Assembly (NCBI GenBank): GCA_950295325.1
Contig: OX485806.1
Location: 27,716,001-27,780,000, forward strand
Source of the DNA: Polytrichum commune
Taxonomy: Eukaryota; Streptophyta; Polytrichopsida; Polytrichales; Polytrichaceae
Reading direction: 5' to 3'
DNA length: 64,000 nt
Shown: positions 48,101 to 59,400 of the stretch, one piece after another
Position numbering within the stretch: position 1 is the stretch's first letter
How the letters are laid out: each line of letters starts with the position of its first letter
Notes under the pieces: model-generated
Told to the model about the DNA's origin: nothing
Database searches by the model: none
What the model saw: the letters and a program-made list of their open reading frames with translations, nothing else
Made by a program: the position numbers and the translations under genes

Positions 48101-51100
48101 ATCGCTTTCAGTGCCCGACATCTCCCGAAATTGAGCTCCTCCAATGCTAAGAGGTTGCTTACTCCGAGAGGGAACTCCTCCAAACCCTCACATTCAAACA
48201 TGCGCAGTATTTTGAGTTTTGTCAAGTTGCCAAAGCTTTCCGAAATTGTTTTCAATGCCCAACATCTCGCGAAATTGAGCTCCTCCAACGCTAAGAGGTT
48301 GCTTACTCCGGGAGGGAACTCCTCCAAACCCTCACATTCAAACATGCACAATATTTTGAGTTTTGTCAAGTTGCCAAAGCTTTCCGGAATTGTTTTCAGT
48401 GCCCGACATGTCGCGAAATTGAGCTCCTCCAACGCTAAGAGGTTGCTTACTCCGAGAGGGAACTCCTCCAAACCCTCACATTCAAACATGCGCAGTATTT
48501 TGAGTTTTGTCAAGTTGCCAAAGCTTTCCAAAATTGTTTTCAATGCCCAACATCTCGCGAAATTGAGCTCCTCCAACGCTAAGAGGTTGCTTACTCCAAG
48601 AGGGAAGTCCTCCAAACCCTCACATTCAGACATGTCCAATATTTTGAGTTTTGTCAACTTTCCAAATCCTTCTGGTATTGTTTTTAAATATCGACATTTG
48701 GAATATTGTAATTTTTCCAAGGCTAATAGGTTGGCTATCTGAATAGAAGTGCCGTTGATGTCATTGCAATTGTAAACGAATAACTCTTCTAAAGTGACGA
48801 GTTTTTCAACTCCAATGAGGAATTTATCCAATTGTTTGCAATTTGAAAATGATAATTCCCGAATTGAGCTCATATTCAAATATTCACAAGAAATTGATCC
48901 CAAAAAATTGCAATTGGACATCGCAAGGTACTGCAAATTATGGAGATTTTCTAGGGTATTCATGAAAAAATTCCCAATAGATTGGTTTGTCAACCTTGTA
49001 GAGTCAATGTGTTTGGGTGTGAAATGGATGTTCAACCATCTAAGATTGGGTGATTTTTCCACAATAGCAGAAAGTGGGTTAATATTTTCACAAAATCGCA
49101 CTTGGAGTAGACAAAGCTTTTCCATTGTTTTCATTTCCACATCTCCTTCATACATTGATTTGTTTTCCAAATTTGTGATTGAGAGGCCTTGGACAAGTTC
49201 TATGCCCTACATACACAACAAAGCACATGAGTTGAATTGTTTTTCATCTGGAATACAATGGATTTACAACTATTGACATGTCATGTAGCTTGTGCAATTT
49301 AATATATAAAACTTGTCAAGAAGATAATAAGGAACACCAACCTCTACAGAACACAAACTATATACCTTTTTTTTACAACGATTGACGAATGCAGGGTAGC
49401 TTATATTAAAAATTCGAGTCCCCGCAAAATCTTTTTCCGTAATCATACGACCCATCTCACGCAATTGATCATGAACGTAAAACCCTTCCCAGTCGTTCAC
49501 TTCCAACAATGATTTCTCTTGAAGTTTTTTCAAGACATTTTTGGCAATCTTGATATCCCCATCCAACATTCTAAGATATGATTCTTTTGTTGGATAAGTA
49601 TCAGGATATGCATCTTTACAAAAGAAACATGCTATATCTAGAAACATGTTTTTCTCTAGATCATTCAACTCATCAAAGCTTATCCTCAATGTCTTCCAAA
49701 TCTTCTCATCTGAACCTCCATCATGTCTTGCCCTCAACACTCTATACAATGTTCGCTCCCATATTCTCAATCGTGTTTCCCCTTGCATGCATTTGCCCAT
49801 CACCTCCAAACTCAAAGGAAGTCCACAACATGCATCCACAATCTTTTCAACCACATGTTTTAAATGAGGTGAACATGATTGGTTGGTCCCAAAAGCACAC
49901 ATTGAAAATAACTCCATAGCTTGGTTCCCATCGAGGGTTTGCATGTTTATTTTACCACCTATGGGTACATGTTGTTCCAAGGAGTTCCAATCACGAGAAT
50001 TTGCAATCAACCTATTGCCATTGACATCTTTGAACATACCATCACCCAATAGTTGTTGTAGTTGACTTTGTTTGCTCACATTGTCCACCACAATAAGAAC
50101 TGTTTTTGTTTTTCGAATATCTTTCAAAATCTTTTGTGTTGTTATCAATGTTTTCTCTTGAGGATGTGAGTCTTGCATGCCTTCGGACTTGTGCTTTATT
50201 TGCAATGTACAAATTTCATCCTCCAAGTCGTAAACAAAACATGTTGCATCAAATCCCTTATAAATGTGGTCACTCAAAGCCTTAGCCAACGTTGACTTGC
50301 CACTTCCGCCCATGCCAACAAGTCCTAGACACTCAACACTTCGAAGTTGTCTTTCTAATTGGAAAACTTTGTCTTGAACTCCTATTAATTTACAAAATTC
50401 CTTTGTGTTGTCATCGTTGTTGACCTACAAAATTTCCAACTTCTTGAATTTAGTGAGTATGGATCACATGATAGAGTTGGTGAGGTCTCTTCAATTATCA
50501 AAAATAAAATAAAAATCTTTTAACTTCCATTCATAAATTCAACCACACACTTACCTTCATGGAAAATGGATTTGATGATGAACCATAAGAGACCTTTTGA
50601 ATACTTGGAAATAAGGTTGGATTATTAACATGTTTAGATTTGAATACGAACCATAAGTATCGGATCCAAGAGACCAAAACAAAGCACAAGTATGATAAAA
50701 ATCCTTTCCATAAGGAGCCACGTGTATCATTTGTAGCTCCTTCAGCCATAACCACGTCCTTGAGGATTGTTGGTCTTTTCAAACTTGTAAGTCTATTGTG
50801 AATACCAAGAAATGTTGGTCTTTCCAAAGGATCCAACGACCAACAATCATGTACCATTGATCTTAATCCTTCCGAATAGGATTCTGGTAGCTTTGGTCTA
50901 CTAGAATCTTCTAATATGTATTTTCGATATTCACCAAATGAACCAAAAGGAGGTTTCTTTGCCGAAAGAATATTAGAACACAACATGCCAAAACTAAACA
51001 CATCAGCTTTCAAAGCATCCACCTCTGATAATTCATTCGTCATGATCTCTGGCGCCATGTATCCACAAGTTCCTATGCATCGACCTGAGGGCACCTCCCT

Positions 51101-52186
51101 ATAATCCTTCACTTCAACCTTTGAAATACCAAAATCAAGTAATTTCACTTGTATGCACCCAAGATTAATCAACGTCGAATCATTTGGTAGAGTCACAACA
51201 ACATTACTAGGCTTCAGGTCACGATGTGCCACCTTCATGTCATGAAGGTAGCACATTCCATTTGCAATTTGTAACATAATGTCCACAGCATTTGTCTCTT
51301 GAAGAGGACCTTTCTCACTCAAATGTTTTGATAAGGTTTTCTTTCCACATTCCATAACAAGCTCAAATTTATTTTCCACCTCATGAAAACCACAACAATA
51401 AAACTTGATGATGTTTGGATGATTCAATCCTCCCAAAATACTTGCTTCTTTCCAAAGTCGATTTATATCATTGGGATCTCGAATGTTGAACACCTTTGTT
51501 GCAGACTCCAAACCCAACCAATTTGTCAAGAACACACACACAGTCTCGTCTGATGAACCCAAAATTGTAGGTGGATCACCTATATATTTAGGGCGAGGAT
51601 AATTGTAAGGAAAATCAATTTTGTCCAATCCACCACCTTCAATATGTTGTAGACTCATTAGATATTCCTTAAGGTATTGCGCAAGTTTGCAGTTATCGCA
51701 ATCCATAATTGTGCATGAATCCAAATGTTTAGAAAACCTTCCACATATTGAAGTTTGATCCTCTTTAATTGCATCAATAGATGTTGGGTAGAATGTCATA
51801 TCATTCTTAATCGCAAGAATTTTTGATTCTTGAGCGAGATGGTAAATGCGAGATATGTCACAAATTGTGTGGAAACAATTTTCAAAGTCCAAAAGGAGTT
51901 CTCTGAAGTATTCTTTGTTGGTCAATTGTGTCACTACAGCGCGACACCAATCTTCTCTGCAACAATCTTCAATTAACATTTTTGCTTTGTATACAATTTG
52001 ATATAGATCTTCTTCTGCTTTGCGAAACACCTCGTTATGACCACTTGTGATGCTTTGCAATGCTTGCACACCATTTTGAAAGTTGAAGAACAAATCCTCG
52101 CATTGTCTTCTATTCAATACTTCGTCCAACAATGATATTGCAGGAAATTTCACAGTCCTCATTCCTAGCCGCATAACATTTGCCAT
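45124..52186 (-). CDS. Protein kinase-NBS-LRR (PNL) immune receptor
   Basis: Three exons: 52186-50555, 50424-49366 and 49206-45124. Introns of 130 and 159 bp are GT-AG, all phase 0. The product is 2257 residues. Residues 1 to about 200 are a Cys-containing helical region (possibly MLKL/HeLo-like, inferred). The kinase domain (about 205-470) keeps the beta-3 Lys (ATK, K231), alpha-C Glu247, HRD 321-323, DFG 351-353 and APE 378-380, but its glycine loop has lost two glycines. A hydrophobic segment lies at 494-516. The NBS has P-loop GMGGSGKST (581-589), kinase-2 LIVVDNV (about 654-660), GLPL (745-748), FLDIACFF (805-812) and VHD in place of MHD (861-863). LRRs follow GIELVQGLSIT (898). Mosses have this architecture; the role is pathogen sensing and signalling, known for the class and inferred here. 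The start is the first Met of an open exon. The stop is a Leu-to-TAA change within the repeat, so the gene may be a truncated allele. Confidence 0.9.
45127..48720 (-). repeat. 25-unit tandem array encoding 48-residue double LRRs
   Basis: From residue 1060 of the PNL product to its end, 25 units of exactly 144 bp follow one another without a single indel; the last lacks its final two codons. Unit consensus: LEELNFATCRALKTIPESFG then NLTKLKILRMFECEGLEEF and PLGVSNLLA, i.e. two 24-residue LRRs. Unit 1, nearest the NBS, is the most diverged (LEKLQYSKCRYLKTI). Variant units TRLRTLYMWECEAL occur at positions 8, 12 and 14. The antisense strand is also open through most of the array because the period is a multiple of three. 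Confidence 0.95.
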
Positions 52187-55147
52187 TTTAAGAGATAAAA
52201 TGAATATTCATGATCTTGATTATGTTGTTAGAGTGTTGGGGAAGAATTACTACCCATAATAGCCAAAATAACTACCAATCATATATGCGGTGTTGTATCC
52301 TCGAAGTATATATAGCAATCAATCAACCTTACTAGAACTTGAACCTATAAAAACCACAAAAAACCATCAAATATTGATGCAAAAAAAAAACGATACTTGA
52401 AAGTCTCATAATAATGTTAAAGTACAAAATTCTAAATATTAAATAATTTCTACACAAATTAGAATTTCAGCAAAATGATAATTCTATCTTTAATATAATG
52501 AACATCAAGATATGCATCCCCATACAAACCTCCGACTCCAAAAGAATTCATATTCAAAGTCTAGTGTGCACTTGCTTATCCTCTTTGGCATAAGCAAACG
52601 TGTAATTGATCTTTAATTATGATAAGTTACAATTTGAGATGAAGGTTCACTAGATTAAACCAAACCCTCTAAAGCTAACATCAACTATGTATTTCATGTG
52701 GTTTAAATAGTAATAACTTTTAAATTAACAAAACAACAACTTTGCTTTAGCAATGCTCATATTACAAATATTAAGCACGTGAAAATAATATAGGAACGTG
52801 ATCCAACATTGACTTGGCATCCAAGGAAAATAAAATGATGTTTGAACATATCAAAAAGAGTACTTGGTTCGTTTCATTAATGGGTAGGAACTTCTATCTA
52901 TAGATTTAAATGAACAACACACACACGATGTGATATTTTGTAATTTCGAAATATATTCCTTCACTAACATGTGAAAAACCTTGCTAACATGTGAAAAGAT
53001 GAGGGCCTTCAAGATTTTAGATTTTGATCTCAAGTTTAAAATATTGTGAGTGACAAGAAATTCCGACAAACCTATTAGATGTAGCCCCAAATTTAATATT
53101 TGAACCATATTTTATATTTTCATAACAAATTCTAATATTTTACCATATATAAAAGAGGATTACAAAATTCACTAGAAATCATGTAACACAAGGTCACTCA
53201 TCTAATTCACTATTTTGACCTTCTTAACACATGCCTTCCTAACACTCAAAATTCGCATGGAATTCAAATTTAAACCCTAAAGGCCAAAGTGAAATCTTTC
53301 CAAAATCTCGTAAAATAATCCAATCCAATTCAATAGCTTATTGAAGAAAATATGTACATCTTATTGTAATTCTGACCATACACATGGCATCTTTTTAAAG
53401 TTAGGGATTTTCAATTATTTATATGTCCTAAATCGAAAGATTATAAGACAAGTGTTTTCACTGGAACAGTTGAACAATGATGACTTTGAAAAAATTGCCT
53501 TAGCCTTTAGGGCTTAAGGCCATGAGTTTGGGCATTCTATGATGTTACCAAAAGATATTTTGTAAATTTTCTTATTAACTAAGTTGCAATTGAGTCTAGA
53601 CAAGAGTCATGGATAGAAATTGACTTTGAGTTCAATATGTTACTTCCAAGTTTGTTGATGATAATTATTTTAGAAGTGAGAAATATGGGTGCAATTGAAG
53701 TGCATTGGCTCCTTCTGATGCATTAAATTGATTTGAAAGCTTGAACCTGAATTCATGTGTTTTCGTCTTTTGAAATGCAATGAGCGTAGTCAACAAACCA
53801 ATATCTTAACAAGTCAAAAGATATAAATCCTCATAGCCTTGCCAAAATATTGACAGCATGCCATGACATTATTCAAGTAACATACTAGAATCCCCAACTC
53901 TTAAAGGGAGATGACATACCTATGCATCAACGTCACCTCCTTATATTGGGGTCACCCCTTCAATGCACATCCAAATTTTCAGAAGACATCTTGAATTGAT
54001 TCAAGAGAATTCAAAACATGTTTCACAATATTGCAATTGAGTAAACATTGATCATGGTGCTCTTTGCTCTCTGCATTCACAATACGAGTCATAATTTGAG
54101 CAACATATGCAACACAATCCAACACATATGCTTCTAAGGCCCCTTCTATTAAAGCATGATGTCTACTTAAAGTGGTTGAGCATGCAATTACATATTCCTT
54201 CGATTATGCAAATATTAAGTCCCAAGTCTCTAGACTAGCTTGGCTTGATGGATTAGCAATCTAGACCTACTCAAAAGGGATTCACTTTCTAAATAACACA
54301 ATTCTTCTCACATGACCATGTCATTGAATTGGAGGACTAAACTTCCTAGACCTCCCAACCCTAGTTGAGTTAGGTGATGTATCAATTACACTAAATAGTG
54401 TGGTAAAAAAATAGAAGTAAAAATAATTACTGTGGCCACTATAATTCTCTAGTTGGGTGAAAATAATGTGGGGGAAGACGTAGTCTTGCCCTAAGTTGGT
54501 CTTCCTGGAGACTTTTGTTACATAATTAAAAAAAATGACCCCCTTCAATATCCTAGAAGAACAATTAATGTGCCTCACACTAATTTTGATCTAGAAATTG
54601 GGCATGGATTAAGAATGACACAACCTCCTTGATTCTTCAATTGTGAATTAGTGTGAGCTCAAGGCAAATCCTACAACCCACAATAATAGAACTATTTGGC
54701 ATAACAAATGAGTCAATTTCCTACAATCAACTGAAGTACATTATCATTTACAAAAGTTTAAACTACCTTATTGTAACATGTCGAGACATGCATCACCTCA
54801 AGTCTTGTAAGTATCACATCATCATTCATCCGCAACTTATTCAATTTTGTCAAACATGATTCCCTAAGGCAATTGTAAACTCATGCTGACATCGCAAATC
54901 AAAATTTTGGATCATAAATGACTGTGGCAGCTTGTAATGCAGACGCACTCTGCTCAAGGAGTGTCAAAAGTGGATTAGACTTTACTTATAAAGGATTCTT
55001 AGAACCCACTAAATTGAAGTCTCCAATGTAATATGCTAGGCTTCAACCAAATTGGGCATGTGTACTCAGTCCCAAGAAAATGGCATGACAGGAAAAATCT
55101 ACTAATTTTTTTATTACAATAGAGGCAGATAGTTCATGTTTAACTTG
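52187..55147. other. Intergenic DNA upstream of the PNL gene
   Basis: AT-rich. No other gene is supported. The proximal 150 bp upstream of the start (52187-52340) contains TATATATAG-like sequence at about 52306-52314 that could serve as a promoter element for the minus-strand gene. That is a weak inference. Confidence 0.35.
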
Positions 55148-55602
55148 GGGCCACTTCACACACGAGACTCAAGGCCCGTGACCATTGCACTTCAAGCAAA
55201 TCTCACTAATGGAAAAGGTGGAGCCGGTCTATGTTTGCTTCACACTACGCCTCAGGGACCAACTGAGTAAGTGAACTCAGATGGATCACCTTTCATGGTC
55301 ACTTGGATTATTTTCAAAAACCACCTCTTGGAGGTAGGCCTAACACAACAGCAGGTGACCATGGCACTTCAAAACCTCACAATTGTTGATTTATTGCATT
55401 TCATCATGTGTGAGGACCCCGGTGAATAGAACTCATTGACATAGCATTTGGTTGAGGGCACAGTCACATATTACTTCACACTACCCTTAGGGCCCGTGAC
55501 CACTTAAATGATTTTGGGAAGTGTCTCAGGGCGGCCTTTGGACACTTCTTTTGGGCTCTCACAATTTCATGGTCTCGGCTCTTGACTTGTGTGTGAAGTG
55601 GC
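55148..55602. mobile_element. MITE with GCCACTTCACACAC ends, 455 bp
   Basis: The left end GGCCACTTCACACACGAG and the complement of the right end (CTTGTGTGTGAAGTGGC) form a TIR that continues inward, imperfectly, for about 38 bp to GACCAT / ATGGTC. An internal copy of CTTCACACTACSC occurs twice (about 55230 and 55470). No ORF; the target duplication is not resolved. Confidence 0.7.
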
Positions 55603-55744
55603 AATCAGACACTTACAAGCATAAGCTTGCCAGTGTCCAATCAACATCTTTGAAACCACCGCATCCGAAGATGTTTTCGAACTTGCCCTTCATAAATCTT
55701 GATATTCCCCAACTCTAGAACTGATTCACAATGAAATCTCTCAC

Positions 55745-55912
55745 ATGAAAACGGACAACAGATTGGTACATAGCACTACAGGATGTGTGGAGCCGATGGA
55801 CCTGAACCAAGAATTTAATGGAGCTGGAACTAGCATGCAAAAAGATCTGAATAAACTAATCTGGAGAGAAACTCGTGCAGTTTTCAAATTGGAAGGAGTT
55901 ACGCATACCTAA
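55745..55912 (+). CDS. Unassigned 55-codon ORF
   Basis: An ATG-initiated frame whose product has unusually protein-like composition for this AT-rich region (VEPMDLNQEFNGAGTSMQKD and LIWRETRAVFKLEG). It begins about 140 bp after the MITE. GTGCAG at about 55875-55880 could be a splice acceptor, so this may be part of an exon. No family is recognised. Confidence 0.2.
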   Translation: MKTDNRLVHSTTGCVEPMDLNQEFNGAGTSMQKDLNKLIWRETRAVFKLEGVTHT

Positions 55913-55929
55913 TATGTAAGAAGCCGGAT

Positions 55930-56703
55930 ATGTGTGTCTTGAGATCGCCCTCCAGATTCCCCCTCGACATCCTCACGAACCGTCATCTTTCAACACCAAG
56001 CGCAGAGATTCCGAATAACAACCACTCATGTCAAAAGACTCACCAACCCAATTCCGTTGGGTTGTCACGGCTAGCAGTGGAGATGTTGTTTCATCCTGTG
56101 TGTTCGGAGTCTTGGATCTGTATGGAGAAATTCAATACTGAGAACTCTAGCGGGACGTACAGACGAGAGCTGAACAGACCATAGTAATAGACTCAACGAA
56201 TTGTGAAACAACAACAGATGCTTGACAACCTTCTGTTCGTCGATCAGGCAAAAAAGAACATCAAATCCTCCCACTTGGAGTGCAGGGAAGCACAAGGAGA
56301 GGGAGCTCAAAGAGTAGTAGAATGAGAGACTGCAGCGCAAGAGGAAGGTGGCTGTGGCGGAGAAGAAGCTGGGCGCCGAGTGCATTTCCTTGGCAGGATC
56401 ATGGCCAGATTTTCGGAAGACGCGTTCACCCGATACCTTAGGACCCGAATTATTGGGAATATGCCCTCTACTTTAGCGCTTACTGTCCTACATATAGAAT
56501 TTATATTTACTCGAGCTCTGCTGTCCTTGCATTATTCTGGATTCGACTTACAGTATGCAAGGGATTGGGCACTTATTCCTGGCCCTAACGACATGAATTG
56601 CAAAGTCCAGGTCTCTAAAGACCGACACCCGGACCTTCGACTGAATTTCCAGTGCTCTTTCCAAATCGTCTGTACCTATTCGCTTCAGAGTCCTTTGTCT
56701 GTG
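55930..56703 (+). pseudogene. Possible decayed gene fragment, GC-richer
   Basis: Frames such as QMLDNLLFVDQAKKNIKSSH (about 56215-56275) and LQRKRKVAVAEKKLGAECIS (about 56331-56390) look coding and helical but are separated by stops and shifts. A 158-codon frame at 56380-56856 runs into the inverted repeat and has no domain. I cannot name the source gene. Confidence 0.25.
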
Positions 56704-57064
56704 GCGGACATTAAGTTCGCCCCTTCAAACTATGGGGGTGTCAGATCCGGGCGAAGGGCAGCCTCCAGGGAAATTTCTGAACCCGACCGAAAACTGCTGC
56801 CCGCCCCGCCCAACTTCGAAAAAAATATTGCCCTTACATTCTTGAAGGCCGCTTGACTACAAATCCCATATTGAGTGCACTTGTTCGCCTTCAAGGTCTA
56901 AAATCCAATATATATGTGCACTTCCAATTTGTAAATAAGCAATTCATTGGGATTTCATTCCGGAAATGAAACCATCAATGAAGCACGCAATTAACTTGGA
57001 GGTCAAATAAAATTACAAAATCCTCATTAACATTGAGGTTATAATTTTTATGACTTATCATTTG
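56704..57064 (+). repeat. Left arm of a 350-bp inverted repeat
   Basis: The sequence from GGACATTAAGTTCGCCCC to TATGACTTATCATTTG is matched in reverse complement by 61351-61708 with few differences. Both arms contain TCCGGAAATGAAACCATCAA-like and ATATATATGTGCACTTCC segments. The arms are separated by 4.3 kb. Confidence 0.85.
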
Positions 57065-57263
57065 AAATTGTCTTTGTCATTCTAAAATGACACGTAAATT
57101 TAGTGTGTTGGTTTAGTATGTATATTTAATTAATTAATTAATTGATTGTGTATGAATACTTGTGAAAGTAGGCGGCGTTACTAAAATATTATAAAATATA
57201 CATACTAAACCAACACACTAAATTTAAGTGTCATTTTAGAATGACAAAGACAATTTCAAATGG
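57060..57263. mobile_element. Foldback MITE of about 200 bp
   Basis: CATTTGAAATTGTCTTTGTC followed by ATTCTAAAATGACAC and TAAATTTAGTGTGTTGG is mirrored exactly or nearly so at the right end, giving arms of about 68 bp. The loop contains TTAATTAATTAATTAATT. It sits exactly at the inner edge of the left arm of the inverted repeat. Confidence 0.75.
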
Positions 57264-57275
57264 TGGAGAGCTCGC

Positions 57276-57560
57276 CTCCCCCCCCCCCCCCCCAAGCTGA
57301 AGGGAAGGTCGGAGGGCAAGAAGCCAAGGTGCGCATGAGAGGAAACCAAGGAGCGCATGAGAGAAAGCCAGGGTATGAGGAAGAGGAAGCCGGTGGTGTG
57401 AACGAGCGGCCGGTGGTGTGAACGGGAGTACCCGGGAACGACCACTGGGAACGACCCCTGGGAACGGAAACGACCGGGCACGCCGGGAACGACCACTGGG
57501 GAACGGCAACGACTAGGAACGTTGGGAACGACCCCTAGGAACGTGAGCGGCCGAGGGGAA
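57276..57560. repeat. C run followed by a GGGAACGACC minisatellite
   Basis: A C run of about 16 bp (57278-57293) precedes a GC-rich stretch in which GGGAACGACCACTGG-type units of about 14-30 bp recur from 57420 to 57560. Minus-strand frames over this stretch are compositional. Confidence 0.7.
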
Positions 57561-57827
57561 CGCAAGCGGCTAAAGGGGCATGAGAACGGCCAGTGGAAAT
57601 AGGGCTAGTGCCAAGAATTAAAGAGGCACAAGTGCCCACTTTAGGAGCACGTGCTCAATTAATTAGCTAGAGATATGAAAAGATATGTAAGTAGGAATTA
57701 CATGTTAGACTAAATAGATTTAGTCTCTATGAATTAAGACTTTTAAACCAGGCTATATTTAGATACAGTGCTAAATTTAGCTGAAGCTAACATTTACAAA
57801 AATCTACAAATACCTAGATGTAAAACA

Positions 57828-57838
57828 CTATATAAAGG
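57828..57838 (+). promoter_or_regulatory. TATA box of a putative non-coding or LTR-type transcript
   Basis: CTATATAAAGG is a near-ideal plant TATA box. The sequence after it (pyrimidine-rich start region, no ORF, then the 30-bp array) would fit the leader of an LTR retrotransposon or a non-coding RNA. No second LTR was found. Confidence 0.4.
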
Positions 57839-57922
57839 GGCCAAGTTGGGTCCCCTAATACACTTCATTCTTCCATGAACAACTTACATGAGTGTCAAGC
57901 CTCTTAAGCCTTCCGAAGCACG

Positions 57923-58230
57923 TCTATAGGCACCCGCGGTGCATTAGTGAGTCCTATAGGCACCCGCGGTGCATTAGTGAGTCCTATAGGCACCCGTGGT
58001 GCATTAGTGAGTCCTATAGGCACCCGTGGTGCATTAGCGAGTCCTATAGGCACCCGTGGTGCATTAGCAAGACAATCGGCACCCGCGGTGCATTAGGTCG
58101 AGTCTAGGAATCGCAATTGGCACCCGCAGTGCACTTAGATAGACAATAGGCACCCGCGGTGCACTTAAGTCAAATTGGCACCCTCGGGGTGATAGGGATC
58201 GGAATTGGCACCCTCAGTGCGGTAAGGTAT
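57923..58230 (+). repeat. 30-bp tandem array with GGCACCCGCGGTGC palindrome
   Basis: Five nearly perfect units of CTATAGGCACCCGCGGTGCA plus TTAGTGAGTC (57923-58072), then five degenerate units, each still holding GGCACCCKCRGTGC. Each unit can form a hairpin, and single-base changes (CGCGG to CGTGG) are shared by neighbouring units. The array is directly tandem with no unique spacers. Confidence 0.9.
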
Positions 58231-58239
58231 GATGCGGCA

Positions 58240-59033
58240 ATCAAAGTACAAAGTATCATAAAGGCCTAGGAAATTATTGAAAAACAAGACAAGCAAAGCT
58301 TTGGGAGAGAAATTAATCAAGAACTTACATGCGGTTTGTTGGCGAAGCACCACACAAGGAAACTCCGATAAATGCTTTGTGAATGTGTATAAGTTATCTG
58401 AAGGAGAAGCAACCGCGTTACGACAAACTTAAGGTTATCACATAGCAACTCGAACTACGCACGTCATCCGGTAAAGTCACCCAAACTTAAGCAAAGTATT
58501 TAGAAAATATAAGCTGATCAAACCACTTAGGTAGTGATCATGGGAAGAGAGGGGCATGAGGCCTCAAGCCGAAGGTGACACCTAAGTAAAAGCACTCATC
58601 ATTACTTCCCACGCTCTTGGATTTGAGTTGCTTCGAGTGCTTACTCATAAGGACTTGACAAAACTAATCAATTGGTAGGCAAGCAAGGAATTTGAACTAA
58701 AGGAGGCTAAGTTGTGGCCTCGTCATCAAATCCCCTATCATAGCACCTACCCCACCTAAGGGATTTGAGGCCTAAGGAGAATATTCTGGAATTTATGCCG
58801 GCCTTAGCTAAGATTCGGGGCGCCCTTAGAGGAGGAAGCAATTATGGATCAAGCTCTTGGAGATTTTGGTTCGGGAAGGATACACACTTATGAATAATGG
58901 AATGAACAAGGGATTTTAGGATATCAAAGTATATTCTTCAAAGCAAGGTAGCTCTTGAATTAGCAAGGGAGTATGTTTGCCCCGTAATAAGTACTTAGGT
59001 AAGGATCCTCAAAGGAACGTTGGAGGGACTAAA
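58240..59033. other. Non-coding sequence downstream of the 30-bp array
   Basis: No ORF of note. It may belong to the same transcript or retroelement leader as the TATA box upstream. Confidence 0.35.
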
Positions 59034-59225
59034 GAATTCTCATGAGATTCCTTTAGTAAGAGAGTATGCTTGAAAACCATAAACTCTCTCAAAAGGAACA
59101 TTCGTGAAATACTTTGAGAGAGTAAGAAAGGAGAGAATTCTCATAAGATTCCTTTAGTGAGAGAGTATGCTTGAAAACCATAAACTCTCTCAAAGGAACA
59201 TTCGTGAAATACTTTGAGAGAATAA
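59034..59225 (+). repeat. Tandem duplication of a segment of about 100 bp
   Basis: GAATTCTCATGAGATTCCTT through GGAACATTCGTGAAATACTT and TGAGAGA is present twice, offset by 101 bp, with five or six differences. Confidence 0.85.
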
Positions 59226-59288
59226 GGAAGATTTTAATCATTCAAACCATGAAAGATATTGAATGCAGAAATGAAGTTTCCCTAAGTA

Positions 59289-59400
59289 CACCTAACCTTG
59301 ACATTAGGCTTTCGGGGAACATAACCTTGGAAACTTAGAGCACTTTCTCCATGGAGATTCATTAAGAAGAGACATCCTTTTAGAAACACTTGATATTGTA
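59289..59400 (+). repeat. Direct repeat, first copy
   Basis: CTTGACATTAGGCTTTCGGG, AACATAACCTTGGAAAC and TCTCCATGGAGATT-type sequence recurs in the same orientation at about 60491-60605. The spacing of 1.2 kb would allow these to be ends of one old element, but no further signature supports it. Confidence 0.6.

Noticed and set aside
45131-48742. Two very long plus-strand ORFs (397 and 804 codons) across the LRR array
   Set aside because: They are antisense shadows. The 144-bp period is a multiple of three, so one stop-free antisense unit stays open through the array. The minus strand carries the kinase-NBS-LRR protein with correct splice phases.
57892-58107. Protein with repeated YRHPRCISES units
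   Set aside because: It is created by the 30-bp period being a multiple of three; there is no start context or homology.
57923-58230. CRISPR-like array
   Set aside because: The 30-bp units are directly tandem with no unique spacers, in a plant nuclear context.
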